NCBI GenBank assembly: GCA_004123355.1
Contig: SCHM01000001.1
Span: 6,892,193 to 6,956,192 of the forward strand
Length of the DNA stretch: 64,000 nt
Reading direction: 5' to 3'
Source of the DNA: Amphirosellinia nigrospora
Taxonomy: Eukaryota; Ascomycota; Sordariomycetes; Xylariales; Xylariaceae
In this document: positions 23,889 through 34,942 of the stretch, piece by piece
Numbering within the stretch: position 1 is the first letter of the stretch
How the letters are laid out: each line of letters begins with the position of its first letter
Made by a program: the position numbers and the translations under genes
The notes under the pieces: model-generated
What the model was told of the DNA's origin: nothing
Database searches by the model: none
Seen by the model: the letters and a program-made list of their open reading frames with translations, nothing else

Positions 23889-23897
23889 TTATCTGAT
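23889..23897 (-). promoter_or_regulatory. Iron-repressor GATA site (ATCAGATAA)
   Basis: This is an exact ATCWGATAA match with GG before the core, 51 bp from the previous site. The regular spacing of the three sites is notable. Confidence 0.7.
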
Positions 23898-24509
23898 CCG
23901 TGGGTGCATGGCCGCCAAGACACGATCCAACATCTTCCTGCCAATCCTCTTTGCCTTCGGGCGGACTGGATGGGCATACAACTGGCCATTTCATCCGAGA
24001 CGTGTCCTAGCGGTGAAAATTTCTGCCATCTTCCCACCTAGGATGTTGGCTTGTTATGTCTAGGCATGTTGAATGTACCGCTTTAGGGCGGTACCTTCGC
24101 AATACATGGGGAGCTCCAACCTACCTGCATACCCTCAGCGACATTCGGCTTTGGGGCCGAGGTGATGTGCTCTCAGAGTTACGTAGCTCCCTACTACGGT
24201 ATTCGGGAAACTGTCGTTTAGCATGACATGATACAATGACATCTAGTACTCCGAGAAAGACGTCCCATGTACATAGTAGGCTATGAAAACAAGATCTCCA
24301 CTGATGCTCGCTACCTCGGGATACATCGGTAGGTACTGTGAAAGGTTCTATGGAATGCGCGTGCGCTCGTGATAACCCTCTAGTCGCTAGATTTTTTCTC
24401 CATTCGCAAGAGAAGACTAAAAATATTGGCCTTGCACGATCCGTCGAGATTTCTAGTAATTGTCTCACATTGCATTGTTCTCAGTAGTCTCGCTTCTCGC
24501 GCAGTGACA

Positions 24510-25916
24510 ATGGTATCATCTCCTTCAGACAATGAGCTACTCCTTAAGCTCCCACATCCATACCAAACACCATATGGCCTAAGCAAGACTTCACGGACCG
24601 TCGAGGCCTCAATCCCATTATTCCAGATCAAACCCCTTAATACTGACGGCAAGGCTATTACCCTGCCAGAACCCCTTCACAATGACCAACTCTTCTTTAC
24701 CGAGCCGGTAGATCTTAAGTCGAGCGAGCGACCGCCAGAGTCCAATAACACACCATGGGCCGTGCCCGCCGCTCACCCTGCTCGGCTTGGGTCTGGGATG
24801 GCGAGACACCACCTACGCCCGCGCAAGCATGGCTACTCATCTACGTGCTTTTCACTCTGCGGCCAACCATGGAGGGTTTCCGGCTCCTGCTGACGGGATC
24901 TGGTAAAGAAATCCTCTCAGCACAACTCAAGACCGTGCTTCTAGCCATCGACCACCCGATCGCAACAGGCCTCGCCGACGAGCTCTTTGTTCCCCGAAGC
25001 ACCTTCTGGCAGGGCGCCGGATCACCCTTCGGCCCGCGAACGGCGTGGATACCGGAAGACTTGGAGACCATGTCCAAGCCCCTTTCCTCGTACCCCATTA
25101 CGCCTCTCGAGAACGTCATGACGGCGGAGCCTGGACAAGTCCTCACCTGGCACCCGAGACGCCCGGCGAAACCTCGCCCAGGCTCCGTCATCTACAGCCG
25201 CTGGATCCCGCACCTGCGTGAGAACTTCAGTATGGTTGCGCTAGACTGGGAGGACCCGGAGCATCTCCGCCTATTTCACGAGTGGCAGAACGACCCGCGC
25301 GTCTCGCAGGGCTGGAACGAGACGGGCACTCTCGAACAACATAGCGAGTACCTCCGCAAAGCCCATGTAGATCCGCATCAGGTCACAATATTGGCGCGGT
25401 TTGATGACGTGCCTTTCGCGTATTTTGAGGTGTATTGGGGAAAGGTAAGCTCTATTCGTTTTGATTCCAACCGGGAAGACCCTGACGTAGTGCATGTGTT
25501 TGCGCCTGTAATGGTTCATAAGTGAATTGAGCTGACGTGTTCGTGATGTATAGGAAGATCGCCTTGGTGCGTACTACAGCGCGGGTGATTACGACCGTGG
25601 CCGACATTCGCTCGTGGGCGACGTGCGCTTTCGCGGACCACACCGCGTCACGGCGTGGTGGTCCAGCCTTATGCACTTCATCTTCCTAGACGACCCACGT
25701 ACCACTTATATCATCGGCGAGCCCAAGTACACGAATAGCTCGGTGCTGGCGTACGACTTCATTCATGGATTCGGGTTGGACAAGTTCGTGGACCTCCCGC
25801 ACAAGCGGTCTGCTTTCGTGCGGTGCTCGAGAGAGAGATTCTTTCAACTATCGCCTCTTCATGAGAGCGAGAAGGCGGTTGGAGGTACGTTGGTCGGTCT
25901 CTTGCCAAAATTGTAG
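24510..25916 (+). CDS. sidF: SidF-type N5-hydroxyornithine transacylase
   Basis: SidF transfers anhydromevalonyl from CoA to N5-hydroxyornithine for fusarinine-type extracellular siderophores. It is a GNAT-like protein related to bacterial IucB/AlcB acyltransferases. The start is [20 protein letters not shown] at 24510. One intron at 25445-25553 splits EVYWGK from [20 protein letters not shown]. Family blocks are [41 protein letters not shown]-like ([16 protein letters not shown]), [40 protein letters not shown] and [15 protein letters not shown]. The length of about 430 residues fits. One C is missing at 24760-24761, where an added C gives [17 protein letters not shown]. The protein ends LLPKL, a PTS1-like peroxisomal signal; SidF is peroxisomal in Aspergillus. 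Three iron-type GATA sites lie upstream. Confidence 0.93.
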
Positions 25917-26128
25917 ATATAGATTTTCGAGATAAATACATAACATTCATATTTTTCTACTCTGTGGGGTGCTTATATCACGGCTAAAATGTTTGAAATA
26001 TAATCCCTTTGCAAATCTTAGCTACGTAGTGAAATAGTTTTATCTTCAGTAAACCTGCTCAATTCGCCAATGCCCATTTACGTAGAACGCCAATCGCCAC
26101 CCATGCAAAACAACACTCACTCACCTGC

Positions 26129-27518
26129 CTAGGCTGTGATCCCGCCAAGACGAAGATGATCCCAGACAACTGTAACGACATTAGTTACCGCAACTCGACG
26201 TAAGCGAGCTGTAGATTAGAGAACTTACTTCTAAACCCCAAATCTTCCTCGAAGAATATCTGCATCACCTGCGGGCCGTAGTTCATGCCCTCGGTGCCGC
26301 CATACGAGAGGCCGTTCTTACCCACAGCCAATCCAATCATGGGCGGGATCTCCGGAAGCCGGACGAAGTCTGGTTCCTGTCTTGCAGCCGCCGCAACATG
26401 ATTTGATGGATGTTGGAGCCGGCGATCTTGCCCCGTACAGCGCACCACCGCAGCGCTTGATGCCCGACCAGTGGATCATGTCTCCAATGGCGAAATGCGA
26501 CTCGGCGTTGGGGACGCCCGCAGGCAACTGCAGGGTGGGCTGGACGTTCACGTACCCGTCGCTGTCGAGGGCATCGCGGGGCAGGTAGCTCGAGGACGGT
26601 ATGCCGTTTGAAATGGCGGTGATGACCTCGCTCACGACCATCTTGTGGCCGTTGGTAAATTCGACTTCGTAGAGCAGAGACCCGTCGGCGTTCTTGATGG
26701 GTATACTGCTCGCCAATCGGTGGTTCAGGAGTACCTCGACGCCGGACTGCTCTGCAAGCTCGAGTGCGCAGTCCTTCACCATGTCTGGCAGTGGCTCAGC
26801 AGATAAGAGCTTGCCCCTTGAGTGTGCCAGAGTGACTTGGACGCTCGGCTTTGTGTGCTTCAACTCGGTAGCCATCTCAATCCCAACAGCACCTATAGAG
26901 GCGATTAGCATCTCTAAAGCTATCACACTGATGAGTGATACTAACCTCCGCCTACGACGAGCACTGGTGCGGTACTGTTGAGCACTCTGTCGCAGTGCGC
27001 TCCGACTTCCGCAAGATATGCCTCTCGGGTCAGCGCTTGCGGAACAACGGGCCATGTTCTCCGCAGACCAGTGGCGGCGACGAAGAAGTCGTAGCTCTCC
27101 TCCCTCATCTTCTGGGTTTTGTGCTCTGAGATGGTGGCCGTCCTGTTCTCGCAATCGACGTTGGTGACTGTGCCTTGGACGAAAGTGACGTTGGGACGTT
27201 GTAGCCTTTTGACGTCTTTGTAGTCTACCAGGCTTTCTCTGCGTAGTCTCTAGAAGCCATGGCTAATGGCGAGCCGATTATATGGTCTGGTGATCCGCAT
27301 CAGCATGTTGAATGAGTAAATAAAACGAAGCATTTAGCAAACATACAGTATCCATCGCGCTCGTCAACAATGGTTATGTCAACAGATATGGGCAAATCGA
27401 GGGCGTCGCATTTCTCTAGGAGGTTGACCGCGGCCGAGAGGCCACCGTAGCAGCCACCCGCTATGAGGACGCGGTACTGACACGCTGCGATCGGAGTGTT
27501 CATAATGTCTGTCGTCAT
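26129..27518 (-). CDS. AIF2/AMID-like FAD-dependent NAD(P)H oxidoreductase
   Basis: This is a pyridine-nucleotide-disulfide-type flavoprotein of about 400 residues. The start at 27518 is MTTDIMNTPIAACQYRVLIA, followed by the FAD-binding GGCYGGLSAAVNLLEK. Introns fit at about 27290-27350, 26893-26945 and 26170-26228. The second dinucleotide fold reads VLVVGGGAVGIEMATELKH, and the second FAD contact is SHFAIGDMIHW. The C-terminus, after the last intron, reads VWDHLRLGGITA. Frame changes occur near 27228 (one G short; WVDYKDV expected) and twice near 26400-26440. AMID/AIF2 proteins reduce quinones or iron-bearing acceptors with NAD(P)H. The two iron-type GATA sites upstream (28158, 28248) and position beside sidF suggest iron-regulated expression, perhaps in siderophore-iron reduction; that role is inference. 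Confidence 0.85.
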
Positions 27519-28157
27519 CTTCGCTGGTGTTTGGGGTATGGTCTAGCAGGTAATAGATCAAACAGAAACACGGGGGAAAATATTCTTATGGTAGATTTAG
27601 ATTGGCACTCGATTCACGAACGTTTCGCGAGCAGGCGGTGTGTCCCTTTTCAAAGTCCGGGAGAAGGTATTCCTATGATGGCTACCAACTCCTCCTCGGT
27701 CCTAGAAAGCCGTCAGCGCCCACGTAGACAACTAATAGTTCCAATAAACAGGGATGAAAACGACCCGGAGCTACGAACCGGAATTGTCTACTATGGGGTA
27801 CCTAGGGCACAGTAAGAGATAGCTTGGCCTCTGGGATGCCACTAATCCCAAACGTTTGCGAGACATAGCAATCAGTGATCTAGATGATGTATGTACGGTA
27901 CTCGTGCGCTACATAGTGCGACCTATTGCGTTCATTATGCCGATGTCGCCCGGTGGGTATGCGTAAATACGCATCTCCACGTAAGTTAGTGTAGCTATCA
28001 ACTCCTTTCCTTGAAAATTATAGTAAGGGGACAAAAAGAGGTCAGAAGTAAGGGTAGATGCACCTACGGGGGCGTATTCCAAAGATTACTTACTTACATT
28101 AGACTAGTTTCACAAGAATCGCAGTGTGTGAAACCCGCCTGTCAAAATTTTGAGTAG

Positions 28158-28166
28158 ATCTGATAA
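28158..28166 (+). promoter_or_regulatory. Iron-repressor GATA site (ATCTGATAA)
   Basis: This is an exact ATCWGATAA match with AG before the core, about 640 bp upstream of the AMID-like oxidoreductase. Confidence 0.65.
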
Positions 28167-28247
28167 CAAACAGCACACAACACATCCGAAAATCACGCAG
28201 TAAGCGGCAAGATGCCGGAGTGTACAAAGACAATTGTGGGGAAAAAG

Positions 28248-28256
28248 TTATCTGAT
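28248..28256 (-). promoter_or_regulatory. Iron-repressor GATA site (ATCAGATAA)
   Basis: This is an exact ATCWGATAA match with GG before the core. It is in opposite orientation to the site 90 bp away, making an inverted pair. Confidence 0.65.
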
Positions 28257-29875
28257 CCGCTCGTGACAGGGGCCCCGGCATCGTCGGTACTTAGTGATAC
28301 TTAGCGATACACGCTACACTACGCCGCAGCACCGTGACATATTTACCCGGTATAGCATCTCCATCACACAGTACGGTAAGTATCTAGGCTTGGTTCGGGC
28401 ATGGAAAGACTCGGCATTGGTTCCGAAGAGGAAAGAAAAAAATACATCTAGACTAGTGTTTCTAGGCAACCCGTATTTCATTTCTAGATCTATGTTATCT
28501 ACAGTAGATACATTTCGAAGCATCGTTTCTCTCGGCTCAACTTAGTAGCGAATAATCCGAATAGGTGCACACATAACCTCATCTACCATGCACACGAACA
28601 ACCATGAAGTAAAATCAATTACGAAATACCATTCCCATGGAGCCTAGGCTGTCAATATTGCGGGCCATATAGTTCGATAATCAATTATACTTATAAAAAA
28701 GTTCTAGTAGAGATATCAATCCATCAATTCCCCATTGGCAATCAGTGGTTTTTCCAGCTACCGATTCTATCAAAAGACCCATAGCGAACATGCATTTAGA
28801 AAGCGTATAATATGTACACAGGTATCTTTTCACGTAAAATAGCTGGAGTAGATCTTATTCGACAATTCAAGCATGCCCATACCCCCTCACCTATACGGCG
28901 CAGGCGGAAAGGAGCGTGTAAAGAATCGGACCACGTAGTCCGGTTGGGGGTGTGGAACCGGTTGTCTCGATGCGGAATATTCCCCGTAAATAAATAGACA
29001 ATGCTTCTATCAACTCCGATGACCAAGTCTTTATATCTTATTTCGGGTTTTTTATACGCCACATCTTTGCCGGTCTAGCGGCCTTGAAGAAACCACCAAC
29101 TACACTGCCATCTACCACCGCTATAAACATCACAACGGCCACTCTTTCTAGGAGCGGTTGTTTCCGCGATATTCTTACGCGTCAAACATTCAGACAAACC
29201 TAGGTACCCTTAGGTTTTGATATACATGATTAAATGAGAGAAAAGCTGAAGGAGAGTCGCTCGGTCTCGTTTGACCTTGTCGGCAGTTTATACATATCTA
29301 TTCAGTATCTACCATGAACGTCGTCAACTTGGACCGTCATGCCGTCAAAAATAGGCATTTAAAACTCGGCAATGGAAGCGAAGTGTTGGGGATGTTCCCG
29401 GGTATTTTGCCCTTCCCGGATCGCGGATATTCAGGAACCGTCTCCAGTCATGCAACATCATCAGTATTCCACGTAGCTTAACCCAAGCCTAAAGTCTGGC
29501 AAGAGGAGACAATGGCACTTGGATGTGGGGTAACAAACTACATTTAGATCTTCATAGATTATAAAGCTAATAACAATGAAAGGTGAAGTGGTTAGCGATA
29601 CTACGAAACTGCTACTAAATTTCAGAGTGACATTTGCCAGGGATGCTGATACTAGGTAGTGCAACTTGGCATTGGACGTTGAGACGTGATATTCATAGAT
29701 AGGAATAACATTTAGGATGATATCGCCTAGGTAATGTAGGAATGGGCAAAATTGTGGCATTTATAAACATTGCGCAAGAGGTCAAGCTGAATATTATACC
29801 AGCCCCCAATTCCGCCCACGGAGCTCCCCAGGACTACACGAATCTTCCCTATTCAAAAGGCCCAGTGTTCATATC

Positions 29876-30761
29876 ATGTTCTCCTCCAAAATGCTCTGCT
29901 ACACAATGTCAGTCACGTCTATGGCTCTCTTAATTGCAGCTGCTCTGAATGGGGTCATCGCTGCGAAACCTTCATCCGGATGTGGCACTACCCCCAAGCT
30001 AACTGGCGACCCAACTATTGCGCAATCTATCACAGTAAATGACAAAGCGCGTCAATATTTTTTGAAAACTCCTGAGAACTACGATAACAATCATCCTTAT
30101 CGCTTAATTTTCACGCTTCATGCTCTTGGCGGCACAGCCAGTCAGGTTGTTGCCGGAGAAGGGGGTTATTATGCATTTTATGGCCTGCCACCTTTGGTAA
30201 ATGACACCACAGGCGCGATATATGTCGCGCCTGACGGTCTCAACAACGGGTGGGCAAACCAGGGTGGCGAAGACGTAACATTCATATCGGAAGTGATCAA
30301 ACAGGTGGAAGCCGACCTCTGTATCGACCAAAACCTGCGCTTCTCTACCGGCTTCAGTTACGGCGCTGCCATGTCGTATGCATTGGCTTGTTCATTAGGG
30401 GGAGATCCGAGCCGTTGCCGTCCTCTCCGGCAACCCGCAGATCAGCGGCTGCGCCGGGGGCACTAAGCCAGTCGCTTATTACGGCCAACACGGTGTGAGT
30501 GATCAGGTGCTTCCGATGACTGGCGGCCTGGAGATGATGAATCAGTTTGTCGAAAATAACGGCTGCACCCCACAAAGCCCTCAGGAACCCTCCGCTGGGA
30601 GCGGTAAGCACATCAAAACGACGTTTTCGGGGTGCTCGGCAGATCATCCCGTCGTCTGGGTCGCCTTCGACGGGGACCACACGCCGGCGCCGCTAGAGAA
30701 TGGGTCTACGCAGTCGTTTTCGCCGACAGAGACGTGGGACTTTTTTTCGCAGTTCGAGTAG
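29876..30761 (+). CDS. faeC: Secreted feruloyl esterase C (CE1/LpqC-like)
   Basis: This is an extracellular esterase that releases ferulic acid from plant cell-wall arabinoxylan. The start at 29876 gives a signal peptide (MFSSKMLCYTMSVTSMALLI, then AAALNGVIAA). The mature start is a typical SSGCGTTPKL, followed by RQYFLKTPENYDNNHPYRLI and GLNNGWANQGGEDVTF. The nucleophile motif is GFSYGAAMSYA (GxSxG) and the C-terminal histidine is in VAFDGDHTPAP; the protein ends FFSQFE. The frame changes near 30399-30404, where GGGGG stands where GGGG would give EIRAVAVLSGNPQIS. The single-exon length of about 290 residues matches the family. It lies outside the last iron-type GATA sites, so I do not count it in the siderophore group. 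Confidence 0.9.
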
Positions 30762-32717
30762 GAGAGACACGCGAAGATATAAGCGTAAGCAGCATCGTGT
30801 GGGGTTCATAGATGAGTATTTGCGCAATAAAAAATACTATTCATTCTTTACACGATGTTGATGTAATGGGCCTTCCAAACCCAATACGTTCATACCTCCT
30901 CATATGCAGAGGCTACACTACCTCATAAAAATAGGTCGTACTATGCCTTTTTTTGAACCCTCACGCTGAGCCTGACTTGGTATATAACAAATAGCACCGA
31001 ATGCAATCCAAGAAATCTTTGTCTCCTACAATTACATTGGGTTGCTACTGACACCACTATAGTACTTCAAATATCACAGACCTCGTTCAGTTGCCAACGA
31101 TAAGGATAGCCAGGAACATATTGCGCGAAAACATGGCTCCAAACCGTTCATGGTACAACACCATTCCCGACGTCTCTTCATAATTGCCCAATAATGAAAT
31201 AGTGATTTATATATTTATAAAATTATTCAAAAATGATGTGAATTCTCGGTAGATTAGGTTTCCTTAAAACCCCACCACACGATCTAAGTAGAAAAAAATG
31301 CAAAATCATTTAAAAGTTCCCGGCATTAGTCACTATAGTGCAAACGTAGTCAGATAGGAGACATAACTACAAGATTGTGAGTCAACCTTGTTAGGTGTTA
31401 GTGTAGAGGTTATGTTCATAATGCTAAAAGCTGAAAAAAAATAGTTCTGCTATAGACGTGAACTACGTTTATTTATTAATTGATCTCTGGTTAACGTCGA
31501 CTGGGAGGCTACTTTACTGACGGTACAGCTGCTTACTTCTTTTCATATCTTGAGGGATCTTAGACGTGGTAATATTTATTATATAATGTATGATGATACT
31601 AGATCATGCCTTCGTAGGCTTAGCATTTTATCGCTCGTAGTTGCTACGTTTTGATATTTGAAGTTTAGTTTTTATCCATACCTAAAGATCGCTTTTCCAC
31701 GTCCTCGTATACTTGCTTTGCCAGCATACTTCTTCCCGCCGTTCTAGGATCCCTCGTACATACGTCGATAAAAACCCCGTAGGGAAAAGGCCGTTGCAAC
31801 TTAAACGAATGCCGGCGTAATACTCTGCCGCATCCTACGGTCCGAGGCTGAAGATTGCCGGTAGAATTCCGAAGCACTCGTCTACGAAGATTGAGAACTA
31901 TAGAGTCTGCTGGTAACTCAAAAAGAAAAAAAAAAAAAAAAAAAGACCCAAGCACCCTTAATTCGCCTTTTCACAGTTATACTGCTTTGATCATCTAATG
32001 CGACGGAAGGACTTCATTGCACATTCCAGGTTTATAAGGAGTAGAATGTGACTAGGGTCATTATGGGCTATCGTGAACCGCAGAGTTGCCAAATAAGCAG
32101 TTTTATCTTTGCACTTTCCTTCCACATCGCAGTTAATATACTCATTCTCATCAAGTTTGACAATGACCTATGCTCAAATGTTTGGAAAGTCGAGTTCAAT
32201 TTAACTAATGATCTCTTTAGTGCTTATTTATAGGGTATCGGTTCTCTATTTCTTTCTGAAATTTGACCTCGCCTTTACCCCTATTTATAGACGAATCCAG
32301 AGGCCTCCCCCTCTCGTAGGACGTGTAGTTTCGAAATCCTCGATAGAGGTCCGTACTACAAGAGACCATTCTGTCTAGTCAATGCCGCTTTTATCTCTAG
32401 CTGCGTGTCTCAGACCGAGAGAGGGGTCAGAGGCTGTTCGACCTTCTGGGACTCTAGGTAGCGCGAGGCACTGTAGTTTATCCGAATGACGCTAAGCATC
32501 TGGTTTACATCCCGGCTGGTCGAATACGATCGGAACTAAAACGCCGCAGGATAAAGGAACTTAGAGTGGGAACGTTTAATTCACGAGTACGGAGCTACCA
32601 AATAAACCACCTCGTTATACGTGCATTGGTGTTGAACCACATTGAAGACCCGGCGCCCATCTTCGGAAGCGAAGTTGGGCCATATGTAGAGTTCTTTCAT
32701 GCAAATTGGTTCAAATT
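30762..32717. other. Intergenic, no gene seen; poly-A tract
   Basis: This is about 2 kb of AT-rich sequence. It contains a long A run at 31920-31944. A minus-strand open frame through that run encodes low-complexity Phe and then an unrecognised sequence, and I do not call it a gene. Confidence 0.4.
31920..31944. repeat. Poly-A tract
   Basis: Twenty-five bases are all A except for one G, including 19 uninterrupted As. It could be the tail of an old retrotransposed insert or a simple repeat. I saw no target-site duplication or reverse-transcriptase sequence beside it. Confidence 0.7.
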
Positions 32718-33368
32718 TCACCACTGTAGCCAGCCTTTTTCCTCATCGTCGAGCACACCGTTGCAAAGCACATCGGCTCGTAGGTTTTCCGATCGAGGAA
32801 CCCACGTATAGCTCACAGAACCGAGTGTGCTCACCTGATTATGAAGATTATATGCCTGCTCTATGAGATCGCGGTTAGCGACTTCATCGCCCGAAGAGTT
32901 AAGCCACCCATTATTCGCCCATTTATAAATCCAAGTGTCCATGCACCCAATAGCATATCTAGAATCTGAGTGTATTCGGACATCCAAGGTGGGATACGAA
33001 CGCAGTTGCTCGAATCTCTCTAATGTCCATTCCAGAGCCAGGATGATAGCTGTAATCTCAGCTCGTTGATTTGTTGGCATCGGGTTTCGCGGCAGAGGGA
33101 AGGTTTTGTGAGAATGCAATCTGTGACCCTTTCGCATAAGGCAGCACGCAGCGGCGCCAACTAGGATACCTCGAGTCAGTAATTGCCAGTTTGAGTGCAG
33201 TTTGTGATGGTTTTGGAAGCTTCTGGGCATTATATTGATTCAGAAGAAATATTGTGCTTGGAAAATTGCCCAACAAAAAGGAAATGGGTTGAAAGATTCC
33301 TTACTAGCCCTTGGCTGGCCGTTGTGGCGACAGCCGCCGTCGACATAGAATTCCATCACATACACCAT
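32718..33368 (-). CDS. RNase H domain protein
   Basis: Ribonuclease H cleaves the RNA strand of RNA-DNA hybrids. Exon 1 (33368-33305) reads MVYVMEFYVDGGCRHNGQPR. An intron at 33161-33304 joins in frame to GAAACCLMRKGHRLHSH. The catalytic set is complete: Asp in YVDGGCR, Glu in TNQRAEITAI, Asp in HSDSRYAI and Asp in ENLRADVLCN. The typical fungal block WIYKWANNGWLNSSGDEVAN is present. At about 168 residues it is a stand-alone domain with no frame change. The intron and intact active site favour a host gene over a transposon remnant, although RNase H domains also occur in LINE elements. Confidence 0.8.
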
Positions 33369-34942
33369 GATGGCTGCCGAAAATTTGGCGTTGTCGTCCT
33401 AATATGGCAAGGAAATAATTGTTAGTTGCCAAGAAGTAGTTTGAACGCCCATCGTAAAGCGGCTACCGAAGTGGTTATAAATAGCGTGACGTTTCAGGCT
33501 TGTTGGGGCACACGGCCGCCCTGTTCATTAAGCTCGAGCAACCTAGCGTTTGCGACATCTACAAAGTACAAGGCATCGATTTATGAAGCACTCGCAGGGG
33601 ATTAATCAACATGGAAGGGCAGCCGATCATCACAGAAGCTAACGTAATTTCGGTAAATAGGTTGGCTAGTAGAATTTCAAAGCGGGTGGGTGTCGTAATT
33701 GTCGTTCTATTTAAGAAAAGTTATTCTATGCCCTCCCAGCCCTAAAGCTACCAAAAGGTTAAAAGTCGATGGGTGAATCCTGGAACCATTAAAATTTCAG
33801 GTAGGGTGTACATGCCACCTAAAAGCATATTAAACTTTGAGCACCAAGCATTGTCAAGACTTTCGATCCGGTATATATTGTAATGAGGACTTGTGATCAG
33901 GGGTTGGGAAGGTATTCAGACTGCTACCATTTTCTAGGGGACTATAAGGTCTTTGCCTATTGTTCTGGATAAAAAGTCCCTCGTCTATCTATGTATGCCT
34001 GAACAGTTTCGCTTCTAATTGCCTTACCCGCGCGTTAACCTACACCTTCGCCTTCGTATAACTATTTTAGTCAACTAGCCAGGAAATATACAAGCAGCTC
34101 CTCTGTATATAGAGCCTGGTTGCCAGGAAACAGGACCTAGACACACGGATCCAACCGGGAGTGACTCTCTGTATATAGTCAAGTAGTCACATAGAGCCCA
34201 CGGAGATGACTTCACTGATTCTCCGTGCAACAACAAATGTTACACCCTACCCTTGCAAGGTCCGTGACACTGGTACATAGTGCCGCACTATTGTTACAAT
34301 ATACAAGGTAAGTATGTTCCCGATCCCAAGTTGGGTGCCTCAGAAGGTCCAAACATTGCTTCTCAATGTACTTGGGCAAGTAAACAATAAGCGGTGTCGA
34401 TTATATGGACATAGGGAAACTCAAATTTTGTATAGTAGGACGTTTACTCAAACTGACTTCAACAGTTACCAATGCAGCAACATCTAATACTCAAGCCAAG
34501 ACTTGCACGTTGCGGTTTGCAAAAAGGCGAGATACCTTGAGCGGGAACTGGGAACATAATAAGCCGGCCGGCGGGTACCAGCCACACTGTGGCGCCATTA
34601 TCATTATCGCGATAGATATGGTGTGCCTCGGAATGCCGAGCATACCCGATAAGCTAGGTCACCTGTGCAGCGCGCAACCTCGGCACGACCGAATCAGCCT
34701 CAATGCTGTTGCAACCTATTTGTTCGCGTTGGTATGTGACATTTGTCTCATGCGCTAAATCCGTCGGTTGCTTGTGAAATTCCCTCGTCATTCAAGAATC
34801 AAGTGTTGATTAACATCAAGCAATCGCTGCAAGGAATCCGGACGGCTTTCCGATTCTCTCATTGATCTAACGCGCCAAATCGCGATCGTCTCAGCCAGCG
34901 CTACTCTCCAGTCCAACTCATTAATAAGTGCTCGTCGCCGGC
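33369..34942. other. Intergenic, no gene seen
   Basis: This is about 1.6 kb. A short motif CTCTGTATATAG occurs twice (near 34103 and 34170). An open frame at 34405-34758 on the plus strand matches no family I know. Nothing else is supported. Confidence 0.4.

Larger units (their letters stand above)
22171..24509. promoter_or_regulatory. Intergenic region upstream of sidF with three iron-type GATA sites
   Basis: This is 2.3 kb without a recognised gene. Small minus-strand frames at 22218-22516 contain a hydrophobic stretch but no known domain. The right part (23786-23897) carries three ATCWGATAA sites within 112 bp, 610-720 bp upstream of the SidF start. Confidence 0.5.
27519..29875. promoter_or_regulatory. 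Intergenic region with two iron-type GATA sites
   Basis: This is 2.36 kb between the divergently transcribed oxidoreductase and feruloyl esterase. No gene is recognised. The two ATCWGATAA sites are 640-740 bp from the oxidoreductase start but over 1.6 kb from the esterase, so they more likely serve the former. Confidence 0.5.

Noticed and set aside
29876-30761. Feruloyl esterase as a siderophore esterase of the cluster
   Set aside because: The sequence matches the secreted FaeC family and not the SidJ/EstB type, and the nearest iron-type GATA sites are more than 1.6 kb upstream, closer to the divergent oxidoreductase.
34405-34758. Plus-strand 117-residue open frame
   Set aside because: No family is recognised, composition is unremarkable, and no neighbouring exon or conserved block supports it.
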